Source of the DNA: CAWHPS01 sp963831235 | GTDB taxonomy: Bacteria; Fibrobacterota; OXYB2-FULL-49-7; JAEUSG01 | Direction: 5' to 3' | Assembly: GCA_963831235.1 (NCBI GenBank) | Contig: CAWHPS010000033.1 | Span: 124,001-188,000 of the forward strand | DNA length: 64,000 bases | Shown here: piece after piece, positions 26,392-35,207 of the stretch | Numbering within the stretch: the stretch's first letter is position 1 | Layout of the letters: every line of letters begins with the position of its first letter | Position numbers and translations under genes: made by a program | Notes under the pieces: model-generated | Databases searched by the model: none | The model's input: the letters and a program-made list of their open reading frames with translations, nothing else | Told to the model about the DNA's origin: nothing

Positions 26392-27852
26392 ATGGATCAA
26401 AAACTGATATTCGAGCGTTCAGTACCTGGCCGCTGTGGTGTTTCCCTCCCGGTATGTGATGTTCCGGAATCGGATCCCGCTCTTCTTTTCACCCCCAGCC
26501 TTTTGCGTAAAAACAAGGCACGGCTGCCCGAAGTACCTGAATTTGAAGTGGTAAGACATTATACCAATTTGTCGTCACTTAATTACCATATAGATAAGGG
26601 AATATATCCTCTTGGTTCATGCACCATGAAGCATAACCCAAGGGTTAACGAAAAAACCGCATCCCTCCCAGGATTTACCACTCTTCACCCATTGGTTGAA
26701 GAGGATTTGTGTCAGGGTGCATTGGAACTCATATACAGCCTCGAACATGCCCTCTCAGAGGTTTCCGGCATGCACAGCGTCTCCTCCCAGCCGGTTGCGG
26801 GCGCGCACGGCGAACTTGCAGCCCTCATGGTCATACACGCTTTTCACGAGAATCAAGGCAATGCCAGGAAATATGTACTTATTCCCGATTCTGCCCACGG
26901 CACCAACCCTGCTTCGGTCGTGCGTGCGGGTTATAAGACAATTGGAGTGAGTTCGTCTAAAGATGGCATGATAGATTTAGCTGACCTTGAATCAAAAATG
27001 ACTGAAGATGTCGCAGCCATAATGATTACAAATCCAAATACACTCGGGCTTTTCGAAAAAGACATAAGCAAGATAGCCGAAATAATTCACGACAAGGGCG
27101 GATTGGTTTACATGGACGGCGCAAACTTCAACGCGCTTATGGGTATTGTCAAACCCGGACAAATCGGCTTTGATGTAATGCATTTCAACCTTCATAAGAC
27201 CTTTTCCACGCCTCATGGCGGAGGAGGACCAGGTGCGGGTCCGATAGGCGTGTCAGAAAAACTCGCTCCATTCTTACCCGGCCCTCGGATTGTAAAAGAA
27301 GGCGATAGATATTTATTCTCGAAGATAAATCAAAAATCAATCGGCAAGGTGCATGGTTTTTACGGCAATTTTCTTGTGCTTGTAAGGGCCTATACATATA
27401 TAAAGATGCTCGGTCAAGACGGTTTATGCGAAGCCACTGAGAATGCAATAATCAATGCCAATTATCTTTTACAGAGGTTGAAAGACAAATTCACGCTCGC
27501 GTATCCCGGCCCTGTGCTTCATGAATTTGTCCTTACAGGCACGCCTTTTAAAGAAAAGGGTGTTAAGACACTTGATTTTGCCAAACGTCTCCTTGATTTC
27601 AATGTTTACGCGCCAACAATTTATTTTCCGCTAATCGTGCCTGAAGCAATTATGATAGAACCAACCGAAACCGAGACAAAAGAGGAATTGGACAGATTCG
27701 TATCAGCCCTTGAAACAGTTCTAAAGGAAATATCGGAAAATCCTGACATGGTACTTTCTTCACCCCACACCACACCTGTCAAGCGCCTTGACGAGGTCAA
27801 GGCTGCTAAAGAACTTGATGTCTGTTTTAATTTCAATGGCTTGCAGTCATAA
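26392..27852 (+). CDS. gcvPB: Glycine dehydrogenase (decarboxylating) subunit 2
   Basis: 486 residues. LSSLNYHIDKGIYPLGSCTM and NLHKTFSTPHGGGGPGAGP are diagnostic; the lysine in the second block binds pyridoxal phosphate. It completes the split P protein with the upstream gcvPA gene, 67 bases away. Together with gcvH it performs glycine decarboxylation or its reverse. No glycine riboswitch was recognised upstream of the operon. Confidence 0.95.
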   Translation: MDQKLIFERSVPGRCGVSLPVCDVPESDPALLFTPSLLRKNKARLPEVPEFEVVRHYTNLSSLNYHIDKGIYPLGSCTMKHNPRVNEKTASLPGFTTLHPLVEEDLCQGALELIYSLEHALSEVSGMHSVSSQPVAGAHGELAALMVIHAFHENQGNARKYVLIPDSAHGTNPASVVRAGYKTIGVSSSKDGMIDLADLESKMTEDVAAIMITNPNTLGLFEKDISKIAEIIHDKGGLVYMDGANFNALMGIVKPGQIGFDVMHFNLHKTFSTPHGGGGPGAGPIGVSEKLAPFLPGPRIVKEGDRYLFSKINQKSIGKVHGFYGNFLVLVRAYTYIKMLGQDGLCEATENAIINANYLLQRLKDKFTLAYPGPVLHEFVLTGTPFKEKGVKTLDFAKRLLDFNVYAPTIYFPLIVPEAIMIEPTETETKEELDRFVSALETVLKEISENPDMVLSSPHTTPVKRLDEVKAAKELDVCFNFNGLQS

Positions 27853-27881
27853 CCGCTTCCATTAATTTTTGAAAGCCGCTA

Positions 27882-29297
27882 CTAGTAAGGACGCTTAAAA
27901 AAATTATTCGTAAAATTGGAAAGATACTTCATAAGGGAAAGACCCATAATGTTTTCGGTCACATGATGCATTCTGAATTCTTCAACCTTTCGAACCTCTT
28001 TAATTTTATTATTTAGCAGAATAAACACCAAAAGCCTTGCAACACCGGAAAGCAGAAACACGAAAAATATCGGCTTCATTCCAAGTATGTCATGTTTGGA
28101 TGATGATATAAATCCCCCGATACTCGTGCCTATCAGGACGCCTACGCTTGTCAATATCCCGTAATATGAAACACATATAGACATTCGCTGACGGGTGACC
28201 GCATCATAAATAAAATTACCTGCTGAAAGATCAAACCCTGCCCAAATTAATCCTGTAAAAGCCTGAATGATTGCAAGATATATAACCGCGTTTATTGTTG
28301 ACCCATGAGAAATAATCGGGGTGAAAATCCATAAAACAGGGACCACAGGAATTATAAGACCCACAATCCGTATGGTTTTCATATTGCCGTACCTGTCAGA
28401 AAATCTTCCCCATACCGGCATAATCAGGAAAGCCGCTACTGATGACGTAATATTTACAATTATAAACTGTACATAACTCAATTTCAAATCAGTAAGCAGA
28501 TACACTGTCATAAAGGGACTACTTATCTGGGTGGCAAGGGCAAACAGGGAAATCATTATAGTAAACCGCCCGAAATTATTTGAAGACATCCTTTTAAGGA
28601 AAGCACCGAGCGAAAAAAAAGCAGCGTCATCGCAATTGAATACGGGCTCATATTGTTTTGATAAGAAATAAAAGCTAAACCCCCTGCCCAAAAAAGCGAT
28701 AAAAAATAAAATAACAAAACCTATATAAATATGAGTGTGCTTGAAATAATCCAGTATGAACCCTGCAACAAGCATTCCTGTAAGAGAAATGGATCCGGCA
28801 AGCCTGCTGCGTTTGCCGAAAAAATTCCCTATATCTTTTGTAACAATGTCTTTCATCCATGATGTCCAGGCCGGTACTAAAAACGCGCCACAGAGAACAA
28901 GAAAAGAATAAACAATAATAACCAGATTCGGGATTATGGCACCGTGGACCCCACCCATGTAATAAAGCGCGCCAACCCCGATAATAAGAAGCCAGGAAAT
29001 TGATTGGAAAAAGATCCCTGTTTGTGTGATCCTTTTCCTGGGCCATAGACGCATCAATTTAAGGGTCAGGAGTTGTGAAAAAGCGCCAACCAGCGAAGGA
29101 ATGGAATTCAAAAGTCCAATCTGCTTGTTTGACGCCCCAAGAGCGATTGCGAACGGAGCGATATATCTTGTACCGAAGCCATCCATGAAGCTCCATGCAG
29201 CAGCTTCCTTCATACCTATCCGCCTGCTCTCTTCTTTAAGAGCCTCCTCCTTTTCAGAGGATAAGGAGATAGCTGATACAGGGGTGCATTCTTTCAT
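27882..29297 (-). CDS. Major facilitator superfamily transporter
   Basis: 471 residues with about twelve hydrophobic helices. The start at 29297 follows GGAG by 5 bases; a charged N-terminal tail of about 30 residues is cytoplasmic. The loop after helix 2 and the mirrored one (VWGRFSDRYGNMKTIRIVG) carry the MFS G-x3-D-R-x-G pattern. No drug or sugar signature fixes the substrate. It is convergent with gcvPB. The 237 bases upstream hold no recognisable gene. Confidence 0.85.
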   Translation of the reverse strand: MKECTPVSAISLSSEKEEALKEESRRIGMKEAAAWSFMDGFGTRYIAPFAIALGASNKQIGLLNSIPSLVGAFSQLLTLKLMRLWPRKRITQTGIFFQSISWLLIIGVGALYYMGGVHGAIIPNLVIIVYSFLVLCGAFLVPAWTSWMKDIVTKDIGNFFGKRSRLAGSISLTGMLVAGFILDYFKHTHIYIGFVILFFIAFLGRGFSFYFLSKQYEPVFNCDDAAFFSLGAFLKRMSSNNFGRFTIMISLFALATQISSPFMTVYLLTDLKLSYVQFIIVNITSSVAAFLIMPVWGRFSDRYGNMKTIRIVGLIIPVVPVLWIFTPIISHGSTINAVIYLAIIQAFTGLIWAGFDLSAGNFIYDAVTRQRMSICVSYYGILTSVGVLIGTSIGGFISSSKHDILGMKPIFFVFLLSGVARLLVFILLNNKIKEVRKVEEFRMHHVTENIMGLSLMKYLSNFTNNFFKRPY

Positions 29298-29534
29298 GGT
29301 GCTCCGTATTTATGCCTGATAAAAATAGCAATCCATTAAATGAACGATCAATGGTTAAATTCAATGTATTTTGTAGGTACTCAGGTCTCATACACTGACT
29401 TCAATTTCGCTTTAATCAGCGCGCATCGTACGTTCAGCAGAGACGAAAGGCATAATAAGATGTTATCTATGAGAAGGAACTGTATTTTTAATGAAAAATT
29501 TAATCAGGCCACTAAAAAGGACTGGTGTTCAAAA

Positions 29535-29798
29535 CTAAACAGGTTTATACTTTAAGGGATATTTTTCAGGATTCTCCAGGCAGTCAAGTTCGAGATCAAT
29601 ATCCAGGTCAGGCCAATAAATGTGGACATCATGCAACAATTGCACATTTTGGATCTTCGAAAGGGTCTTTTCTTTAAACCAAGGGTAAGTCTCATAATCA
29701 AGAAAATATTCTTTACCCCTGATAAATATCCAAATACCTGTTGGTGTAATATTTTCAATACTGACGGAAATGAGCCTGCCATTTTTTAGCAATTTCAT
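29535..29798 (-). CDS. DUF2442 domain protein
   Basis: 87 residues from the ATG at 29798 (MKLLKNGRLISVSIENITPT). Residues GIWIFIRGKEYFLDYETYPWFK are typical of DUF2442, as is the tail VHIYWPDLDIDLELDCLE. Its 5' end overlaps the DUF4160 gene by 44 bases. DUF4160-DUF2442 pairs are widespread and small, and are usually regarded as toxin-antitoxin-like; this is not proven for this copy. Confidence 0.75.
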   Translation of the reverse strand: MKLLKNGRLISVSIENITPTGIWIFIRGKEYFLDYETYPWFKEKTLSKIQNVQLLHDVHIYWPDLDIDLELDCLENPEKYPLKYKPV

Positions 29799-29997
29799 CT
29801 TTATGCCTTTCCACAAGTTTTTGTAGTTCCTTCAACTTTCTGGTATCAAGACCATTAAAAGATGCCAGAGAAACAATGGGCTCTATCCAAAACTTGGCTT
29901 CTCCTTCCGGGCACGTGACATGCACATGTTTGCGGTTTTCTTCATTGGAAAGAAAATAGAATCGAAATGATTTTGTCCTGAAAACTGTTGGACTCAT
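29755..29997 (-). CDS. DUF4160 domain protein
   Basis: 80 residues: MSPTVFRTKSFRFYFLSNE, then NRKHVHVTCPEGEAKFWIEP, the DUF4160 core with its HVHV strand, and a C-terminal helix LKELQKLVERHKDEIAKKW. No clear ribosome binding site. It overlaps the following DUF2442 gene, so the two are translated together. The pairing is what suggests a TA-like unit. Confidence 0.75.
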   Translation of the reverse strand: MSPTVFRTKSFRFYFLSNEENRKHVHVTCPEGEAKFWIEPIVSLASFNGLDTRKLKELQKLVERHKDEIAKKWQAHFRQY

Positions 29998-30158
29998 ATT
30001 TATAAAATATATTTTACCAATGGCTTGTGCAATGAAAGCCGTGGTTTCACAAAATCAGTAAACTTTTCTATAAACTAACTTATCGATAATTAATCAATCA
30101 GTATTTAGATTTCTATCCTGAAAAATGTATAATTTAGTCCTAACCTGGGAGTCTGCTT

Positions 30159-31337
30159 ATAAAATCGCTAATCAAAATTTACGTTTTATTTTTTCTATCA
30201 TTAAGTGTCCATGCACTGGACAACTCATCATACAAGTTTGTTGTATTAGGCGACAGATTTTCCGGAAACGTGAACGGTGTTTTCGAGAAAATCGTTGAAA
30301 ATACTTTACGACTAAACCCTAAACCCGTTTTTTACATGAATATCGGTGATGCAATAGAAGGGAATAATCAGGACACAGCATTTCTTAAACAGGATTGGAA
30401 TGAATTTTTCGCCATCATAGCCCCGCTTAAAAATCGTGCGCCATTCCATTTTGTTGCAGGCAATCACGATATTGTAACCCCTGCATCCCTTTCAATATAC
30501 CAGCGCTTTGCAGGCAAAAACTATTATTCATTTAATAATGGGCCGGACCATTTCATAGTAATCGACAATTCACGTTCAGACAGCTTGAAAAACATGGATG
30601 CAAAGCAACTTTCATGGCTAAAAACCGATCTTAAAGCGAATAAAAATTCCCGTTATACATTCTGTTTTTATCACAAGCCCTTGTGGCATTCCTCTCCGAA
30701 AGAGACGATCATGGATGGTTTGCAGGCCATTTTTGAAAAAGGCGGGGTTGATTATGTCTTTAACGGGCATGAACATCATTACAGATACGGTGAACGCGGC
30801 CAAATAAAATATTTCATGATTGGGAGTTCAGGAGGAGCTGCTGACAAAAACAGATGCGACGGCTCGGTGTTCCATTATCTTGTGGTTGACGTAACGCAAG
30901 GAGGCGCCAGGGTAAGGCCCGTTCTTCTCGAAGGCGACACAATGGCATTCGACTGGGTTGACGAAAAGAAAGCGCAGCTTTTTGACACACTTAAAGAGAA
31001 GACATTTTATTTAAGCCCTATTACTCTCAAATACGGAAAAGACTCTCTTGTAGGGCAGATAGAACTTATTGCTGAGAATACATCGGATCAGCCAATCCTT
31101 TTTTCCACGCAATGGCCCATTGACTCTTCTTTCGGATGGAAGTTGAAACCTGCATCAACAAAGATTTCAAATCTTTTACCAAAGTCCAATAAAACATTCT
31201 GGTTTTTATACACTGCAAAAAACCTGGTCAGAATACCTGAACTTAGAATAAAAACTGTTATCGGCAAGGATACCCTTGAGCTAAGGCGCACTCCGGTGAT
31301 AAAAAGAGAAATTGCAAAAGGAAGACTCGAGCAATAA
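30159..31337 (+). CDS. Exported metallophosphoesterase
   Basis: About 392 residues. Catalytic motifs: FVVLGDRFSGN (first metal Asp, the GDR-type subfamily), NIGDAIEG, VAGNHD, FYHKPLWH and FNGHEHHYRYG. The frame opens after a stop at 30141; a signal peptide (LIKIYVLFFLSLSVHA) lies before the first motif. No ATG, GTG or TTG stands before it; the first such codon (GTG, 30270) would remove the signal and the first metal ligand. GGGAG at 30147-30151 points to ATA at 30159 (or CTG at 30153) as start. The C-terminal 110 residues form a beta-rich domain. The IS66 element inserted at its stop codon without altering the protein. Confidence 0.75.
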   Translation: MKSLIKIYVLFFLSLSVHALDNSSYKFVVLGDRFSGNVNGVFEKIVENTLRLNPKPVFYMNIGDAIEGNNQDTAFLKQDWNEFFAIIAPLKNRAPFHFVAGNHDIVTPASLSIYQRFAGKNYYSFNNGPDHFIVIDNSRSDSLKNMDAKQLSWLKTDLKANKNSRYTFCFYHKPLWHSSPKETIMDGLQAIFEKGGVDYVFNGHEHHYRYGERGQIKYFMIGSSGGAADKNRCDGSVFHYLVVDVTQGGARVRPVLLEGDTMAFDWVDEKKAQLFDTLKEKTFYLSPITLKYGKDSLVGQIELIAENTSDQPILFSTQWPIDSSFGWKLKPASTKISNLLPKSNKTFWFLYTAKNLVRIPELRIKTVIGKDTLELRRTPVIKREIAKGRLEQ

Positions 31338-31343
31338 TAGTTT
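31336..31343 (+). repeat. Left 8-bp target-site duplication (AATAGTTT)
   Basis: Identical to 33734-33741. Eight bases is the size produced by IS66-family transposition. The copy overlaps the last two bases of the metallophosphoesterase stop codon. Confidence 0.9.
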
Positions 31344-31360
31344 GTAACTACTCAGGTTCC
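31344..31360 (+). repeat. Left terminal inverted repeat of IS66 element
   Basis: 17 bases, exact complement of 33717-33733. Confidence 0.92.
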
Positions 31361-31427
31361 TAAAGCTTTTTAAACAATTTGCATTTTCCCCTTGTGTTCC
31401 GGTGTGTCAGGCTTGTAATTTTTACCC

Positions 31428-32303
31428 ATGCCAGTTCTCACCTATCGCGGGAAAGTGGTTTCTGATGATGATGTCGCCGTTATCAACAAACTTATTGAGG
31501 ATAATCCCAAGGATTCCCGAAGGGCATTATCTGTCCGACTGTGCCACCTATGGGGATGGATGCAAGCCAACGGTCATACCCGCGACATGGTCTGCCGTGG
31601 TTTGATGCTTGCCCTTCATCGTGCTGGCCATATATCCCTTCCGGCTCCCCGGCAATTTTCCGCCGGACGCAGAAGTGTTGTTGGCCTCCGGCGCACCATT
31701 CAAACAGATACCACACCTTTGAACGCCACTGTTCGGCAGACCCATCCGTTATGCATCGTTCAAGTGCGACGCACACCTGCTGAAAAGCTCTATGCCGATC
31801 TCGTTGCCCACCATCACTATCTGGGTTACACCCAGCCGGTGGGAGAGCACCTCAAATACGTCATCTTCAGTAATGAACGGCCCATTGCCTGTTGCGCCTT
31901 CAGTTCTTCACCCCGCCACATCGGTTGCCGGGATCACTTTATTGGCTGGGACGCCAAGACCCGCCGTTCCAACATTCACCTCATTGCCTACAACACCCGG
32001 TATCTGATTCTTCCCTGGGTAAATGTCCGCCACCTGGCGTCCCATCTGCTTTCTCTCATTGCCCGTAGAATCAGCGGCGACTGGCAATCGCTTTACTGCC
32101 ACCCGATATATTTTCTTGAGACCTTTGTCGATACGGAGCGATTTGCCGGAACCTGTTATAAAGCAGCGAACTGGATATATATGGGACCGACCACAGGCAG
32201 AGGAAAGAACGACCAAACCGGGCGAGCCAACCGTTCGATTAAGGCGGTGTGGGGTTATCCGCTACGTAAAGATTACAGGGAGAAGCTGACCTGTGTGCAT
32301 TGA
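31428..32303 (+). CDS. DUF4338 protein (DruA-like) within IS66 element
   Basis: 291 residues. The C-terminal half is the DUF4338 domain: YLGYTQPVGEHLKYVIFS, RDHFIGWDAKTRRSNIHLIA, RYLILPWVNVRHLASHLL, YFLETFVDTERFAGTCYKAA and a basic C-terminus. The N-terminal third (LSVRLCHLWGWMQANGHTRD) resembles the helix-turn-helix-like part of the family. DUF4338 is the domain of DruA in the Druantia phage-defence system, but the other Druantia genes are absent. Its place between perfect element ends shows that it moves with the transposase; whether it aids transposition, regulates it or is cargo is open. No good Shine-Dalgarno seen. Confidence 0.85.
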   Translation: MPVLTYRGKVVSDDDVAVINKLIEDNPKDSRRALSVRLCHLWGWMQANGHTRDMVCRGLMLALHRAGHISLPAPRQFSAGRRSVVGLRRTIQTDTTPLNATVRQTHPLCIVQVRRTPAEKLYADLVAHHHYLGYTQPVGEHLKYVIFSNERPIACCAFSSSPRHIGCRDHFIGWDAKTRRSNIHLIAYNTRYLILPWVNVRHLASHLLSLIARRISGDWQSLYCHPIYFLETFVDTERFAGTCYKAANWIYMGPTTGRGKNDQTGRANRSIKAVWGYPLRKDYREKLTCVH

Positions 32304-33729
32304 TAGGAAAGTAGCCGAAGCGCTTTATCAGTCTGGAATAGAGCCAACTGTCACGGTTCTGGTAGAACTGAGCGCCGAGAACGAAAAGTACAAATTACAG
32401 ATCGCAAAGCTGTCGAAGAACTCGACCAACTCCAGCAAACCGCCCTCCACCGACATTGTTCGCAAACCTAAAAGCCTGCGAATAAAGAGCGGAAGACCAA
32501 GTGGCGGGCAGCCTGGCCATAAAGGACATGGATTGAAACAGACGGTGACACCGGAACGTATTATTCCGCTGCATTGTACAGGCGCTTGTGTTTGTGGCCG
32601 GGACTTGAATAATGCGAAGGTTGAGAATTACGAAAAGAGACAGATCATTGATCTGCCGGAACCTAAACCGGAAACGACTGAATATCGGGCGGATATCGTC
32701 CGATGCGCCTGTGGTGAATTGCATACGGCGCTATTTCCCAAGGGCGTGAATGCTCCGGTGGAGTATGGCCCGCGTATCAGAAGCATCCTGGTATATCTTT
32801 CGCAATACCAATTGCTACCGCAAAAACGGCTGACAGATACCATGATGGATTTGTTTGGTGTTCCAATCAGTGAAGGCACCGTGAACAAGGCGACTCAAGA
32901 GGTGCATACTCGTTTGGAGGCTACGGAATCGGCGATCAAGGATGTTATTGCCGATTCTCCGGTAGTGCATGGTGATGAAACGGGAATGTATGTTGCCGGC
33001 AAGAGAATATGGCAGCATACGCTGGGAACCTCGCTGTTCACCTATTATTTTTGTCATATCCATCGCGGCAGAGCGGCGCTGATCGAAGATGGAACGTTGG
33101 CAAGGTATATCGGAAGGCTCGTACACGATGGATGGATGTCGTATTTTGATATAGACTGTCTTCATGCCCTTTGCAACGCGCACCATCTGCGGGAGTTGAT
33201 CTTTTTGACTGAACAATGTCAGCAGCGCTGGGCGGGAACCATGATTAAACTGCTTTGTCATATTAAGAAGACGGTTGATCGGGCAAAAGAGGCCGGAAGA
33301 AAACAGCTTGCCCCACAAACGCTGCTTCATTATCGAAAACGCTATGAATCAATCCTCGCGTGTGGAGAAAGAGCCAATCCGAGAAATATAACAAGACGAA
33401 TTCCAGGAAGTCGTGGAAAAATCAAACAGACCCCGGCCCGCAACATGGTTGAACATCTGGATACCTATGCGGAAGAAACCCTTGCATTCATGTATGATTT
33501 TAATGTGCCGTTTGACAACAATACCTCTGAACGAGACCTTCGGATGTCAAAAGTGAAGCAAAAAATATCCGGATGCTTCAGAAGCATGTTCGGCGCACAG
33601 GCTTTCTGCCGCATTCGTGGATATATATCGACTATTCGTAAACATGGTGCAAATGTCTTTGATCAATTATTTAAGTGTTTCGATCCTTCTGTCGAACAGC
33701 TTGTTTTGCTCCCACAGGAACCTGAGTAG
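32293..33729 (+). CDS. tnpC: IS66-family transposase TnpC
   Basis: 478 residues. N-terminal leucine-rich coiled coil (VLVELSAENEKYKLQIAKL), NSSKPPSTD motif typical of IS66, a four-cysteine zinc finger (CTGACVCGR and VRCACGE), and the DDE catalytic core: D in VVHGDETGMYV, D in VHDGWMSYF and E in FDNNTSERDLRM. GTG start overlapping the end of the DruA-like gene by 11 bases; an alternative is ATT a few codons on. The last codons (PQEPE) are read from the right inverted repeat. Apparently intact and active. Confidence 0.92.
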   Translation: MCIDRKVAEALYQSGIEPTVTVLVELSAENEKYKLQIAKLSKNSTNSSKPPSTDIVRKPKSLRIKSGRPSGGQPGHKGHGLKQTVTPERIIPLHCTGACVCGRDLNNAKVENYEKRQIIDLPEPKPETTEYRADIVRCACGELHTALFPKGVNAPVEYGPRIRSILVYLSQYQLLPQKRLTDTMMDLFGVPISEGTVNKATQEVHTRLEATESAIKDVIADSPVVHGDETGMYVAGKRIWQHTLGTSLFTYYFCHIHRGRAALIEDGTLARYIGRLVHDGWMSYFDIDCLHALCNAHHLRELIFLTEQCQQRWAGTMIKLLCHIKKTVDRAKEAGRKQLAPQTLLHYRKRYESILACGERANPRNITRRIPGSRGKIKQTPARNMVEHLDTYAEETLAFMYDFNVPFDNNTSERDLRMSKVKQKISGCFRSMFGAQAFCRIRGYISTIRKHGANVFDQLFKCFDPSVEQLVLLPQEPE

Positions 33730-33733
33730 TTAC
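33717..33733 (+). repeat. Right terminal inverted repeat of IS66 element
   Basis: 17 bases, exact complement of 31344-31360; contains the tnpC stop codon. Confidence 0.92.
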
Positions 33734-33741
33734 AATAGTTT
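33734..33741 (+). repeat. Right 8-bp target-site duplication (AATAGTTT)
   Basis: Identical to 31336-31343. Confidence 0.9.
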
Positions 33742-33815
33742 TTATTGAATGATTACATCACGTCCATACAAAAGCTGGAAAGGTACAACTCTATAATATT
33801 ATCTTTTTCAATCTT

Positions 33816-35207
33816 ATGAAAAAAACCTTGATAATATTTTCAGCTATCATCATTATTTTTTCAGGATGCTCATCCTATTTTGATGATCAGAATATTGTCG
33901 GTTCCGAATTCGCAAAAGAAAAGAGCATCCAAAGAGAAAGTATCCCAGGCTCCGTGACACTTACACAGGGGACAGGGCTCGACACTGCATACAGCGAAAT
34001 ATTCGCAGGGTTATGGGGCAAAACGGGCCCATGCCGTCTTGGCAGCTTTCGGACAATTCCGTTTTACGCCTATCTTGAATTCGGCGCAAAAAGCATAAAA
34101 GATGATTTTTATAAGTTTTATTCCAATTCCTTTGATACACTGAATAAATTCAGGGGCATAGATTCAATTTCAATCCTAATCCATTTTGAGACCAACTCTT
34201 CGCTTTCCCATATTTCTTACAAGCCTTCTGTAATTTTATGCAGAACCTCAAAGGATTCGGCAATAATCAGTAACCAGACAGTATATTTCATTAAGTCATT
34301 CACCCAATTCAAAGATACACTTAAAATTGATTCCCTAATAGGATCATCAGATTTAGGAACAGCAAACATTTTCGGAAAAATAACCCTATCTGATACATCA
34401 TCCTCTATTTTCCGATATCTTGACTCAATTCTTCTAAGCAAAAAACGTGATTCATCCTACATTACCGCAATTCCCCTTTTGCTTAAAATGTCGGATAATA
34501 CCAAAGATTCAATTCTCACAATCGATGTTAATCATCCGCCTGAAATAACTTTTTACGGCTATACCATACCTGTCTATACTGCATATTTAAATGATACCCT
34601 TGTTACCTGGAATGATAACCCTAAACGTGATTCAATCAATACGTTTGTCCGTTATCTTAACTATTATGCATCACCAGTTGATTCCGGCACCACACGAAAA
34701 TTTCCTACCCTTTCCACCATATATTACCACAACCCTGATGACACGTTGAATTACACAGGTTATCCTGCAGGCCTTTACCGTGCTGTCTTCAAAGTTGATA
34801 GGGACTCTTTGTTCAAATCCTTAAACCATGATTCGGTGAATATATTAAGCGCAATTGCCAGGTTTTACACTAATCGAAATGAGAGCTTTTCTGAAAACAT
34901 GGAAGGATTGAATATCAGCCTGGTATGCCGTTTTTATGACGCAAACGGTGTGATTATCGCTCCGAAATATTCCGTGCTTTCCGTTACAGATACAACGATT
35001 GCAAATTATGTTCCGGAACAGGATTCAATTATAAATTTCCCTATTGATAAATTCATGGCAGCTCTCACGGACCCTTTATATTCCGAAGCTCGCACCATTG
35101 TCTTTTTAATAGGGCCAGATCTGTCACGGTATTCAAACTTAAGCCGGATGAGCCGTGTTGTTTTTAAAAAGGAAGTGAAGATTGATTTCGCATATTCAAG
35201 GCGTTAA
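33816..35207 (+). CDS. Lipoprotein of unknown function
   Basis: 463 residues. Signal peptide with lipobox IIFSGC (Cys18), then CSSYFDDQNIVGSEF. The rest is beta-rich and without a recognised domain; the layout (an N-terminal lipoprotein anchor and surface-type repeats of SILIHFETNSS-like strands) resembles DUF4270-type surface proteins but this is weak. It overlaps the following outer-membrane protein gene by 26 bases, so the two are probably made together. Before the IS66 insertion it lay about 80 bases downstream of the metallophosphoesterase gene. Confidence 0.65.
   Translation: MKKTLIIFSAIIIIFSGCSSYFDDQNIVGSEFAKEKSIQRESIPGSVTLTQGTGLDTAYSEIFAGLWGKTGPCRLGSFRTIPFYAYLEFGAKSIKDDFYKFYSNSFDTLNKFRGIDSISILIHFETNSSLSHISYKPSVILCRTSKDSAIISNQTVYFIKSFTQFKDTLKIDSLIGSSDLGTANIFGKITLSDTSSSIFRYLDSILLSKKRDSSYITAIPLLLKMSDNTKDSILTIDVNHPPEITFYGYTIPVYTAYLNDTLVTWNDNPKRDSINTFVRYLNYYASPVDSGTTRKFPTLSTIYYHNPDDTLNYTGYPAGLYRAVFKVDRDSLFKSLNHDSVNILSAIARFYTNRNESFSENMEGLNISLVCRFYDANGVIIAPKYSVLSVTDTTIANYVPEQDSIINFPIDKFMAALTDPLYSEARTIVFLIGPDLSRYSNLSRMSRVVFKKEVKIDFAYSRR

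Larger units (their letters stand above)
31344..33733 (+). mobile_element. Complete IS66-family element carrying a DruA-like gene
   Basis: 2,390 bases bounded by perfect 17-bp terminal inverted repeats GTAACTACTCAGGTTCC (31344-31360) and its complement (33717-33733), which start with GTAA as IS66 ends usually do, and by an 8-bp target duplication AATAGTTT. Inside are two plus-strand genes, a DUF4338/DruA-like protein and TnpC, overlapping by 11 bases. TnpA and TnpB of classic IS66 are absent, as in the single-transposase branch of the family. GC is visibly higher than in the surroundings. Intact ends and reading frames suggest a recent insertion. Confidence 0.92.

Noticed and set aside
29340..29534. 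Open frame of 71 codons on the plus strand in the gap before the DUF2442 gene
   Set aside because: No start context, composition not coding-like, and it runs into the minus-strand gene.
30206..30227. GTGTCCA...TGGACAA dyad resembling the hairpin at 1582-1605
   Set aside because: It lies in the signal-peptide coding region of the metallophosphoesterase; the similarity is short and likely chance.
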